Shown here one piece after another: positions 1 to 6,419 of a stretch of 8,609 bases of DNA. The stretch's first letter is position 1. Each line of letters starts with the position of its first letter. The translations under genes were made by a program, and so were the position numbers. Under the pieces are notes generated by a model. That model made no database searches. It saw nothing but the letters and a program-made list of their open reading frames with translations, and was not told the origin of the DNA. Origin of the DNA: an uncultured Mollicutes bacterium (GTDB lineage Bacteria; Bacillota_I; Bacilli_A; RFN20; CAG-826). Where the stretch lies: the NCBI GenBank assembly GCA_937893635.1, contig CALBGF010000255.1:1-8609 (forward strand), given 5' to 3'.

Positions 1-22
1 TAGACAGTACGAAGAAATGCAT
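1..22 (-). CDS. Start of an unidentified gene running off the left edge (first 7 codons)
   Basis: An ATG at 22 opens a frame that reads M-H-F-F-V-L-S and leaves the window. A ribosome-binding sequence (AAAGGTGG) lies about 6 bases upstream, and a perfect consensus promoter sits at 93-121 with the predicted transcript start near 86. Together these suggest a real gene starting just here rather than a chance ATG. Too little is present to identify the product. The hydrophobic beginning would fit a membrane protein, such as an exporter for the neighbouring peptide pathway, but that is only a guess from position. Confidence 0.4.
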
Positions 23-92
23 ATTTATCCACCTTTATTAGATTAATTAATATAGTGCCTTTAATATTATTAATTTTCTAAACACTGTTGTA

Positions 93-121
93 ATTATATA
101 TAATTCACTTACATGTGTCAA
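93..121 (-). promoter_or_regulatory. Consensus sigma-A promoter facing left
   Basis: Read on the minus strand, TTGACA (121-116) is followed after exactly 17 bases by TATAAT (98-93). Both hexamers match the consensus in full, which is less easily explained by AT-richness than most promoter-like sites here because the -35 box contains G and C at the right places. It lies between the stop of the reductase-phosphatase gene (174) and the ATG at 22, so it should drive the gene that leaves the window. It also marks the likely left boundary of the peptide operon. Confidence 0.7.
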
Positions 122-125
122 ATTA

Positions 126-145
126 AAACAAAAAGGTTTCAAACC
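126..145 (-). terminator. Weak intrinsic-terminator candidate after the five-gene operon
   Basis: On the minus strand GGTT-TGA-AACC (145-135) is followed by TTTTTGTTTT (134-125 region). The T-tract is convincing, but the stem is only four base pairs with a three-base loop, so termination here would be inefficient. It lies 29 bases after the stop of the last operon gene and just before the next promoter, the right place for an operon end. Confidence 0.3.
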
Positions 146-173
146 ATGCACATAATTCGTTTGCTTTATAGCA

Positions 174-1739
174 CTATATTAATAACTTTTCTTTTACTTT
201 TTTTACATCAATTCCGCATTGAAATAAATAAGATTCAATGTCAGTATATTTTTTCTTGAATGTAGTTAATAACTTTGAAATAATATCAGGCATTTTTTTA
301 ATATACAAGTTATCAACATTATTTAAATCAATTTTATTTGATAGTTTTTCAATACTTCTCATATAGTCTTGAACAATTGAGAAAAAATCCGCTCCAGTTG
401 CTAAATGAATAAGAATTGAAACGATTCCTGTTTTATCTATGCCATTTTTACAACTTATTATTATTTTGCCTTCAGCATTTAATATAACAGTGAATATCTC
501 TTTTATCTTTCTTTTTTGAGATAATATATGCATATACTCATTTACTAAAATAAATTCCATATCGCTCAAACAATTAGAATATATATTTTCAGAATCTGCA
601 AAAATTTTATTATCAAGACTAATAATATGAAGTTTAAATGAATCATAAAATTCATTATTCATTATTTTTTCTTTTCTTAAATCTAAGATATCAGTTACAC
701 CAATTTTTTTCAAATAATCACAGTCATATGAGTCAATAAAGTCTAAACAATCTGAACGTATTATTAGATTATTGATATTTCTATTATATTTACTTAGATA
801 TCTTGTGTTTTGTGTTCCAGAAAGAGATAGTTCTTTATATCTTTTTCCAAAAGCAAATTTCAAATAGTTCTCATCAACATTAAGACTTTCTCTCTCTAAA
901 TCACTGCTAACAAGAACTGATAACAATTTGACAATATCTTTATTATTGTGATCTTGATAGAAGGTGTGATTTTTATCAAGGCTTGATATCAACTTCATTT
1001 CATCATCAGATAAGTTAAAATTAAAGATATCAAAATTTGACTTTAGATGTTCCACAGAATGAGTTCTAGGCAATGGAATCACACCATTTTGTAAATCCCA
1101 TCTAAGAATTATCTCTTGAACAGTTTTCCCATGATTATTTGCAATATTCATAAGGATGGTATCTTTTGAAAAATCAATTTTTCCTTGCCCTAATGGACTC
1201 CAAGCTTGAAGAACAATATTTTCTTCTTTGCAAAAACTTAATAAGTTCTTTTGTTGATAATATGGATGAAGTTCAACTTGATTTACACTTGGTTTAATTT
1301 TACAGTGAAGGCATAAATCCATAAGTCTGTCAACACTAAAATTTGAAACGCCTATTGCCTTGATTACGCCTTGTTTATATAGCATTTCTAGAGCTCTCCA
1401 TTCACCAAAGATATCTCCATATGGCTGATGAATTAACATCAAATCAATATATGATGTATTAAGCCTTTTTAATGTTTTTTTTACTGCTAGAATGGTATTT
1501 TCATAACCATCAGAAAAAATTTGTATTTTAGAAATAATAAAAATTTTATTTCTATAATCTTTTATAATCTTTCCGATTTCTCTCTCATTGCCATAATTAG
1601 CCGCAGTATCTATAAGTTCGTATCCAATTTTAAAACCTTCATTGATTATTTCATCCAAGTTTTGTACATGAACAGTTCCTAAACCGATTGATGGAATTGA
1701 ATATCCATTATTTAGAAATATTTTTTTCATCGTTTTCAT
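174..1739 (-). CDS. Aldo/keto reductase fused to a degenerate tyrosine-phosphatase-like domain
   Basis: The 521-residue product has two parts. Residues 1-260 form a complete aldo/keto reductase, normally an NAD(P)H-dependent carbonyl reductase. The catalytic tetrad is present as D44, Y49, K71 and H104, with DTAANYGNE and GVSNF motifs and a cofactor-binding IPLPRTHSVEHLKSN segment. After a linker, residues about 303-500 resemble the Y_phosphatase3 / tyrosine-phosphatase family: ELSLSGTQNTRYL in place of the usual LxGxxNFRDLGG, then LIIRSD, ILDLR, and SCKNGIDKTG (429-438) in place of HCTAGKDRTG. The nucleophilic cysteine C430 remains, but the preceding His is Ser, the signature Arg is Lys (K436), and the NFRDLGG Asp is lost. 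The phosphatase half is therefore probably inactive or altered, perhaps a binding domain. The frame is continuous. It starts 32 bases inside the preceding maturase gene; ATG at 1739 is used, with 1730 possible. It is the last operon gene and is inferred to be a tailoring reductase. Confidence 0.88.
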   Translation of the reverse strand: MKTMKKIFLNNGYSIPSIGLGTVHVQNLDEIINEGFKIGYELIDTAANYGNEREIGKIIKDYRNKIFIISKIQIFSDGYENTILAVKKTLKRLNTSYIDLMLIHQPYGDIFGEWRALEMLYKQGVIKAIGVSNFSVDRLMDLCLHCKIKPSVNQVELHPYYQQKNLLSFCKEENIVLQAWSPLGQGKIDFSKDTILMNIANNHGKTVQEIILRWDLQNGVIPLPRTHSVEHLKSNFDIFNFNLSDDEMKLISSLDKNHTFYQDHNNKDIVKLLSVLVSSDLERESLNVDENYLKFAFGKRYKELSLSGTQNTRYLSKYNRNINNLIIRSDCLDFIDSYDCDYLKKIGVTDILDLRKEKIMNNEFYDSFKLHIISLDNKIFADSENIYSNCLSDMEFILVNEYMHILSQKRKIKEIFTVILNAEGKIIISCKNGIDKTGIVSILIHLATGADFFSIVQDYMRSIEKLSNKIDLNNVDNLYIKKMPDIISKLLTTFKKKYTDIESYLFQCGIDVKKVKEKLLI

Positions 1740-2931
1740 TCCATTGTCCTGAATAAGGATTATATAGACATCTAGGATTTTTTGATGTCATTGAACCGCA
1801 TACAGATATTCCAAGAGCTCTACAATCTCTACAGGCATAGCGGAACTCACAATCCTTACAAACATCTATCTTATCAAAATTAAGCCACCACTTGTTAATT
1901 GTTTCTTCCTTTTCAAGTATTTCCCTAATCGTATTGTTTTTAATATTTCCGTATTTATAATTTCTTTCGAATTCGCATGGAATAACATCACCATTTTCCA
2001 TGATTGCAATTTTGCCATACCAACAAGTATTCAAAAACATATTTTTTTCAAATTGTTCTTCGCTTGTCCAAAAGTTTGGTTTTTTAAAGTAAGCAAAATC
2101 TAATGCTTTTTGGGAAATTGGAGTATGCTTGCTTTGAGTTCCACCATAAACATTTCGAATAACATCATATTTCTTGAAATTCATTCCAATAGATTTTACG
2201 AATTCAACTGTTTGATCAATATATTCTTCATTTTCTTTCATCACAACAATTGAAGAAGTGACATCAACATTTTTTTCTTTAAGTCTTTTCACATTCTTAA
2301 CAAGTTTATCAAAGCTGCCTTTAATTGTAGTTATTTTATCATGAATTTCAGCATTTGGACCATAAACAGATATTTTTACTCGAATATTGTTATCAACAAT
2401 GGTCTGAAATAATCTATCATCAATCAAAGTCCCATTGGTAAATATAGTAATATCAATTGGATATTGTGCCGCATAAGAAAGAATTTCATTTACATTTCTA
2501 TTGCAACAAGGTTCTCCTCCAATAACAATTAAACGATTAATTTTTTCAGCAGCTAATTGATCGATGATATCCTTCCATTCATCAAGAGACAAAACGTCTT
2601 CGAATCCTAAGTGCTCATTGCCTTCATAACAATGTAAACATCTAAGATTGCATTTTTGTGTTATTTCAATCCATGCCATTTCTAATTTAATATCAAATTT
2701 TTTTGATGTTAGATACTCACATGGTTTGAAACTACAACTAATCAGTTGATTTTTATCTAGCATCTTTAAGTAATCATCTTCCCCAATATCTACTTTACCA
2801 GATATATATTTTTTTATGATATCACACCCAAAATCATTTACAGAATAAACTTTCTTTGTATTAAAATCATAAATCGCACCATTTTTTGCACCTTGTACGA
2901 ATAAAACTTTATTATTTATTTTATAAATCAT
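1708..2931 (-). CDS. Radical SAM/SPASM peptide maturase with N-terminal PqqD-like domain
   Basis: This 407-residue protein has the layout of RiPP-modifying radical SAM enzymes. Residues 1-75 look like a PqqD-like peptide-recognition domain (GAIYDFNTKKVYSVNDFG followed by a helical stretch). The radical SAM core begins with CNLRCLHC, whose C94, C98 and C101 bind the [4Fe-4S] cluster that cleaves S-adenosylmethionine, and contains the SAM-contacting GGEP (138-141). The C-terminal SPASM region supplies auxiliary-cluster cysteines: C303, C319 (after GDVIP), C358, C361, C367, C370, C378 and C388, ending with NPYSGQW. Family members form thioether or carbon-carbon links in precursor peptides. A Shine-Dalgarno AAGGAGAG lies in the end of the preceding gene, whose stop overlaps this start by one base (TAATG), so the two are translationally coupled. 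The likely substrate is the 25-residue peptide encoded at 5227-5304. The linkage type cannot be read from sequence. Confidence 0.92.
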   Translation of the reverse strand: MIYKINNKVLFVQGAKNGAIYDFNTKKVYSVNDFGCDIIKKYISGKVDIGEDDYLKMLDKNQLISCSFKPCEYLTSKKFDIKLEMAWIEITQKCNLRCLHCYEGNEHLGFEDVLSLDEWKDIIDQLAAEKINRLIVIGGEPCCNRNVNEILSYAAQYPIDITIFTNGTLIDDRLFQTIVDNNIRVKISVYGPNAEIHDKITTIKGSFDKLVKNVKRLKEKNVDVTSSIVVMKENEEYIDQTVEFVKSIGMNFKKYDVIRNVYGGTQSKHTPISQKALDFAYFKKPNFWTSEEQFEKNMFLNTCWYGKIAIMENGDVIPCEFERNYKYGNIKNNTIREILEKEETINKWWLNFDKIDVCKDCEFRYACRDCRALGISVCGSMTSKNPRCLYNPYSGQWNENDEKNISK

Positions 2932-4511
2932 TATAGTCTCTCCTTTTCAATATTGGCCATTAGCCATATTTTTTCGAATTTTTCATAAAGATTTTGATTG
3001 TCTTTAGCATTGTTTTTTATATCTTCAATAAAAGCAAACATGTTTTTTCTACAATATTCTATATCATTTTCAATATAAAGATGGGAAAAATAATTTTTAA
3101 TCAATTTAAATTCGTTTGCTTCAATATCATCGATATTTTTTTGGTATTTTATAATAGATTTGTCAATTACCTTAGCCATCTCATAATTTTTTTTCAAGCG
3201 TAAGTATTGTACAGGAATTGTATTTTCTAGCAAAGGAATTAATTCAGATGAAATAAATTTAAAATATTCGTAACATTTATTATTCTTAAAGCGATAATTA
3301 TATATATCAATTCCATAATAATCATCCCCCAATAATCCATTATCATGAACCATATCCTTAAATTTGGTTTTTTCAAAAATTATCATATGCAAAGAACCAT
3401 AGTGATAAATATTTGACGACTTTATTTGGCACAAATAATTATAATTCTCCTTTATTGTATCCAAAGAAGAAAATGGATTAAAGAAAATAAAGCCAAAACG
3501 CGCCCAAATTCCAACTTTACTCAGAATGTTTAAAGCATTAAGATTATCTGATAATGTCGCTCTTTTATTATAAAGCTTTATATCTTGTTGATTTCCAGCA
3601 TCGACACCAAGGAATAATGAATAAAACCCACATTCTTTCATCAAATAATATAAATCACAATCTTCCTCAAGTATACAATCAGTATTTACTAATGCTGTAA
3701 AAAGAAGATTTCTATTCAATTCTTTAATTTTTGTGAAAAGTGATATTAATCTTTCTTTATTCCCGTTTTTATTAAAATCAAAAAGATTATTATCTATGAA
3801 ATAAAAATTTTTGATTTTGAATTTTCTTGAAACATATTCAATTTCGTTGAAAATTCTATCTACACTTTTAAAAACAACTGGCTGTTTTCTAGACCAACAA
3901 AAAGTACACATTCCAGAACAAGTATCGCACTTTGTAGAAAGACAATGAATTTTATATTTGTTATTTTCGTAGTCATCAAATTCATAGTAATCAAAGCAAG
4001 GCCAACGATTAATATCACCAGAAAATATTGCCCATTTTTTATTTTCAAAATTATCATGTGTTGCAATAGAAGGATTGTCAATCTTACTTTTTAGTTTAAT
4101 TGAATCAATTATATTCTTAACAGGCTCTTCAGGATCACCAAGAACTGCGTAGTCAAGATATATACATTTATTTAGCAATTCTTTTGTGCAGTTTGAAGAC
4201 ACTCTTCCAAAAGAAAATGTTGTTATATTTTTGTTACTCATCTTTGCATATTTAAAAATTTCTAAAGCTTTCCAAAAGTATGAAATATCAATAAATATCC
4301 CAATAGCATCACAATCATTATCTATCAAATTCAAATAATTTTCATTTATAATAGGTTTATTTAAGAATAAAGTATTTATTTCACATTTGGTGTTTTCTCT
4401 AAGATAAGAAGTTAAGTACTCCAAGCATGGATTTCCGTATTTGTAATTTGATCCTTCGCAATTTCCAAATGTTGTTGGAGTTCCACCCATTGATATTAAT
4501 AATATTTTCAT
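2931..4511 (-). CDS. B12-binding-domain radical SAM enzyme
   Basis: The 526-residue product opens with a Rossmann-like cobalamin-binding-type domain (about 1-145): MKILLISMGG, a central DAIGIFIDISYFWKALE stretch, and LGDPEEPV at 124-131, corresponding to the GEGE-type segment of this class. The radical SAM core follows with CSGMCTFC, giving the CxxxCxxC cluster ligands C198, C202 and C205, then FYFIDNN and SLFLGVDAG, typical strand ends of the barrel. The classical DxHxxG B12 motif is absent, as in many members, so cobalamin use is inferred rather than shown. Related enzymes methylate unreactive carbons or phosphorus, or catalyse ring rearrangements, and several act on RiPPs. The ATG directly abuts the stop of the methyltransferase gene (TAAATG), with GAGG five bases upstream. 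Residues 360-526 are a lysine-rich C-terminal extension I cannot assign; it may contact the peptide. Confidence 0.9.
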   Translation of the reverse strand: MKILLISMGGTPTTFGNCEGSNYKYGNPCLEYLTSYLRENTKCEINTLFLNKPIINENYLNLIDNDCDAIGIFIDISYFWKALEIFKYAKMSNKNITTFSFGRVSSNCTKELLNKCIYLDYAVLGDPEEPVKNIIDSIKLKSKIDNPSIATHDNFENKKWAIFSGDINRWPCFDYYEFDDYENNKYKIHCLSTKCDTCSGMCTFCWSRKQPVVFKSVDRIFNEIEYVSRKFKIKNFYFIDNNLFDFNKNGNKERLISLFTKIKELNRNLLFTALVNTDCILEEDCDLYYLMKECGFYSLFLGVDAGNQQDIKLYNKRATLSDNLNALNILSKVGIWARFGFIFFNPFSSLDTIKENYNYLCQIKSSNIYHYGSLHMIIFEKTKFKDMVHDNGLLGDDYYGIDIYNYRFKNNKCYEYFKFISSELIPLLENTIPVQYLRLKKNYEMAKVIDKSIIKYQKNIDDIEANEFKLIKNYFSHLYIENDIEYCRKNMFAFIEDIKNNAKDNQNLYEKFEKIWLMANIEKERL

Positions 4512-5162
4512 TTAATCCTCACTCTCATAAATCAAGTAGTTGACACATTTTGAACACACTTGATTTTCGTCATATATTCTTGTTTTCTTCTTGAGCCATT
4601 TGTTATTATTTATGGCGGAAACAGATGAAATTGTTGGAAATAAAATTACTAATTTTATTTTTCTTTTATTTCTCAAATAACTATTTCGAATATTTTCTAT
4701 CCATTTTAAATAAGTATCAGAATCATAAAAAGGATTAAACAAATAAAAAACATTTGAATCATCATATCCAGAAAAATAAATAGCATCTTCGTTAAATATT
4801 TTTTTTGTTGGACACCCTAGCATTTCCAAGTTGTTTACACATAAATCGTATAATTCTTTGTTGAGTTCTATACCTTGTAAGTTTTTATATCCATTAACCC
4901 AAAGAAATGACAAAAAAATTCCTGCGCCACATCCAATGTCAAAAATTTTATCATCCTTATTAATTTCACCACTGGATACTAATTTTTGAGCCAATGAAAT
5001 ACTTGTTCCTTCATAAGAATTATAACTGACTATTGTTTTTTGGTGTTTGGATCCATCAGTTAAATTATATTTTTTAATAAATGCTTTATAACTTCTTTTA
5101 CAATTAGATTTTTTTATTTTTACAGAAATTTTATCCAATAAAATTGCAAGTTTATTTAGCAT
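4512..5162 (-). CDS. Class I SAM-dependent methyltransferase
   Basis: A 216-residue Rossmann-fold methyltransferase. FDIGCGAGIF (74-83) is the glycine-rich SAM-binding loop, E99 in GIEL at the end of the next strand should hold the ribose, and FNPF (142-145) is the motif IV position where NPF/NPP-type residues line the active site. The first 50 residues are basic and lysine-rich. The last part carries a CSKC pair (203-206) of unknown role. The start at 5162 is chosen because GGAGG lies five bases upstream. A longer in-frame reading to 5207 would run through the hairpin and has no ribosome-binding site. It is the first enzyme gene after the peptide gene and abuts the B12-type radical SAM gene. 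The target could be the peptide (N-, O-, S- or C-terminal methylation), but the sequence does not say which. Confidence 0.85.
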   Translation of the reverse strand: MLNKLAILLDKISVKIKKSNCKRSYKAFIKKYNLTDGSKHQKTIVSYNSYEGTSISLAQKLVSSGEINKDDKIFDIGCGAGIFLSFLWVNGYKNLQGIELNKELYDLCVNNLEMLGCPTKKIFNEDAIYFSGYDDSNVFYLFNPFYDSDTYLKWIENIRNSYLRNKRKIKLVILFPTISSVSAINNNKWLKKKTRIYDENQVCSKCVNYLIYESED

Positions 5163-5167
5163 AAATA

Positions 5168-5172
5168 CCTCC
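5168..5172 (-). promoter_or_regulatory. Ribosome-binding site fixing the methyltransferase start
   Basis: GGAGG on the minus strand ends five bases before the ATG at 5162. It overlaps an in-frame ATG at 5174, which therefore cannot be the main start. Confidence 0.85.
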
Positions 5173-5186
5173 ATAATAGTTGAAAT

Positions 5187-5216
5187 GGGTACCCAGTGGA
5201 ACGCCACTAGATACCC
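5187..5216 (-). promoter_or_regulatory. Strong intercistronic RNA hairpin between peptide gene and enzyme genes
   Basis: On the minus-strand RNA, GGGUAUCUAGUGG (5216-5204) pairs along all 13 positions with CCACUGGGUACCC (5199-5187) around a CGUU loop. Two of the pairs are G-U, which would be mismatches (A-C) in the opposite strand, so the fold is specific to the operon transcript. No U-run follows, so this is not a standard full terminator. Its position 10 bases after the peptide stop suggests a 3' stabiliser or partial attenuator that raises peptide transcript over enzyme transcript. It is a GC-rich island (about two thirds G+C) in AT-rich DNA. Confidence 0.8.
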
Positions 5217-5226
5217 CGGGCCTAAT

Positions 5227-5304
5227 TTAGTCTGCTGGGCCGCAATCAGTTACACAAGCTGCACTTTCAACTTCGGTATTAGAAACGCATTCTAATGTTG
5301 CCAT
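5227..5304 (-). CDS. Putative 25-residue RiPP precursor peptide
   Basis: ATG at 5304 with a near-ideal AGGAGG nine bases upstream opens a 25-codon frame ending in TAA at 5227. The peptide begins MATLECVSN and ends SAACVTDCGPAD. It has cysteines at 6, 17 and 21, five acidic residues, no Lys, Arg or His, and no aromatic residue. It has no secretion signal and no obvious double-Gly or other protease site. About 44% of the gene is G+C, well above its neighbours. It is first in the operon, directly before a methyltransferase and two radical SAM enzymes, and is separated from them by a strong hairpin, the usual place for a precursor. The C-terminal C-x3-C segment is the best candidate for the modified core. 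I recognise no known precursor family. At this length it is closer in size to PqqA or MftA than to most bacteriocin precursors. Confidence 0.8.
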   Translation of the reverse strand: MATLECVSNTEVESAACVTDCGPAD

Positions 5305-5313
5305 AACCTTTAA

Positions 5314-5319
5314 CCTCCT
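5314..5319 (-). promoter_or_regulatory. Near-perfect ribosome-binding site of the peptide gene
   Basis: AGGAGG on the minus strand, nine bases before the ATG at 5304. It is one of the strongest sites in the window and is the main evidence that this very short frame is translated. Confidence 0.85.
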
Positions 5320-5343
5320 ATTAATTTTATTATTTCAACCATA

Positions 5344-5410
5344 ATTGCTTATAGCGGAAAACTTTATTTTAATTTAATACAATTTAGCATTTTTTATCAA
5401 ATAAAGCAAT
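5344..5410. repeat. Inverted repeat bracketing the likely peptide promoter
   Basis: ATTGCTTAT (5344-5352) is matched in inverted orientation by ATAAAGCAAT (5401-5410), identical apart from one extra A. The arms lie on either side of the candidate promoter at 5374-5400. A further AAAGCAATG copy occurs at 5561-5569. They could be binding sites for a regulator of the operon, or chance in AT-rich DNA. Confidence 0.3.
5374..5400 (-). promoter_or_regulatory. Tentative promoter of the peptide operon
   Basis: TTGATA (5400-5395) and TATTAA (5379-5374) are separated by 15 bases on the minus strand, giving a predicted start near 5367 and a leader of about 60 bases. The spacer is short and the DNA is AT-rich, so other positions are possible (for example TTGCTT with TAAATT 17 bases later, just upstream). 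Some promoter is expected in this gap because the operon clearly begins at 5304. Confidence 0.3.
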
Positions 5411-5739
5411 GAGATGGATTCCTTAATTATTATGTAAAATTAACCAAAAAGGATTTATTATATTAAAATAATCAATAGATAAATATTACTCTTTCTAATT
5501 TATTACTCTAAGTGTCATATTTTTTCTTTTGATATAAATTCTGGCTTTCTTAATCAAAAAAAAGCAATGCAAAACTCTTGAGTTATAATAATAATATTTT
5601 TCTTATTACTTTTTAATAACCTAGCTTGTTAATCTATTATGATATCTTGTTATCTTTAATTCATTTATTGATCCAATAATTTCAATTTATCTTTATCAAA
5701 TAAAAAGCGTAACAATATTATAAAATAACAACTTATTTT

Positions 5740-6390
5740 TTATTTAATGTAATGTCCACTGAATGGTATGATATTGCCTACAGCATTCAAATAAATATTT
5801 TGGTTTGAACATCTACTTGGATGTTTATGTCTTACTATTCTTGTTCCTGTTAAATAATAGTTTACTACATGATTACCATTGAGAGAACTTATTCTAGTTG
5901 CAATACTATTAAGATTGTTGATTATATTATTAGACAAATAACATGATGATCCGCAAAAAATCACAATATCTATGGAAGAAAGTGATTTTTTTGAAACAAA
6001 GTCTACTATGGATATCATTATTTCTTGTGATTGATCTGTTTTACCTTTTCTTCTAAATTTATTTGTTTGTACATAAGAATACAAATTCATTAAATAATAT
6101 CCATCATATCCATTTGAGTTTAAACATTTGCTCAATAGTTCATTTGTTTTATCTAGATTATTAGGTAAACAATAAGAAGGATTAAGTCCAATTGCAATTG
6201 CCATTTTATTTTTATTTCCCCATTTAATTTCCTCTATATATTTATAAGTATGTGGACTGATATTAGCTTGAATACTAATTCGTTTAATAGTAAAAGGACT
6301 TTTTTGACCACCTGTGTTCAACATTTGTGCACTATTTATTTGATTAGATTTATGAGATCTATTGTAATTGTTTATAAATGTATTAATCAT
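5740..6390 (-). CDS. DUF1643 family protein of unknown function
   Basis: The 216-residue product matches the DUF1643 pattern: AIGLNPSYCLPNNLDKT near residues 66-82, then SNGYDGYYLMNLYSYVQTN, then the strand IVIFCG about residue 150, and a late GTRIVRHKHPSRCSNQN. Conserved members read GLNPSxA..DxT..., GY.G....NL and HPSR or similar, so the assignment is firm, but no biochemical role is established for the family. It is often seen in accessory or phage-related DNA. The start is taken at ATG 6390, preceded by a purine-rich GAGAG. A TTG 11 codons upstream at 6423 also opens the frame but overlaps an inverted repeat and is less likely. It stands alone: 188 bases separate it from the gene before it and 435 from the peptide gene after it. 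Confidence 0.75.
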   Translation of the reverse strand: MINTFINNYNRSHKSNQINSAQMLNTGGQKSPFTIKRISIQANISPHTYKYIEEIKWGNKNKMAIAIGLNPSYCLPNNLDKTNELLSKCLNSNGYDGYYLMNLYSYVQTNKFRRKGKTDQSQEIMISIVDFVSKKSLSSIDIVIFCGSSCYLSNNIINNLNSIATRISSLNGNHVVNYYLTGTRIVRHKHPSRCSNQNIYLNAVGNIIPFSGHYIK

Positions 6391-6419
6391 ATTTTTTTCT
6401 CTCTTTTCTTTATTATGTC

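Larger units (their letters stand above)
46..183. repeat. Long-spaced 13-bp inverted repeat around the intergenic region
   Basis: ATTAATATAGTGC at 46-58 is the exact reverse complement of GCACTATATTAAT at 171-183. The right arm contains the last two codons and the TAG stop of the reductase-phosphatase gene. The left arm lies in the leader of the gene that starts at 22. The consensus promoter at 93-121 falls between them. The arms could be ends of a very small inserted element or a long-range RNA pairing. No clear flanking target duplication is visible, so chance is not excluded. Confidence 0.35.
5305..5739. other. 435-base gap between the DUF1643 gene and the peptide gene
   Basis: The gap is very AT-rich and shows no frame with a ribosome-binding site on either strand apart from the peptide gene's own leader. 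It should contain the end of the DUF1643 transcript and the promoter of the peptide operon. Near 5556-5584 the minus strand has a short AACT/AGTT stem and, nine bases on, a run of eight T, too loosely arranged to call a terminator. A ten-codon frame at 5340-5310 overlapping the peptide's ribosome-binding site lacks its own site. Confidence 0.5.

Noticed and set aside
2994..3203. Plus-strand frame of 69 codons with hydrophobic, Phe/Ile-rich product
   Set aside because: It lies wholly inside the B12-type radical SAM gene on the other strand and has the composition expected of an AT-rich antisense shadow.
3860..4081. Minus-strand 73-codon frame
   Set aside because: It overlaps the B12-type radical SAM gene in another frame; the main frame carries the CxxxCxxC motif in this very region.
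5163..5207. Fifteen-codon N-terminal extension of the methyltransferase reading
   Set aside because: It passes through the hairpin and over the GGAGG site that serves the ATG at 5162; it has no ribosome-binding site of its own.
5308..5340. Ten-codon leader frame overlapping the ribosome-binding site of the peptide gene
   Set aside because: It starts at an ATG without a Shine-Dalgarno sequence in a very AT-rich leader; nothing sets it apart from chance.
5556..5584. Possible terminator for the DUF1643 transcript
   Set aside because: The stem is only four or five base pairs and the run of eight T begins nine bases after it, unlike an intrinsic terminator.
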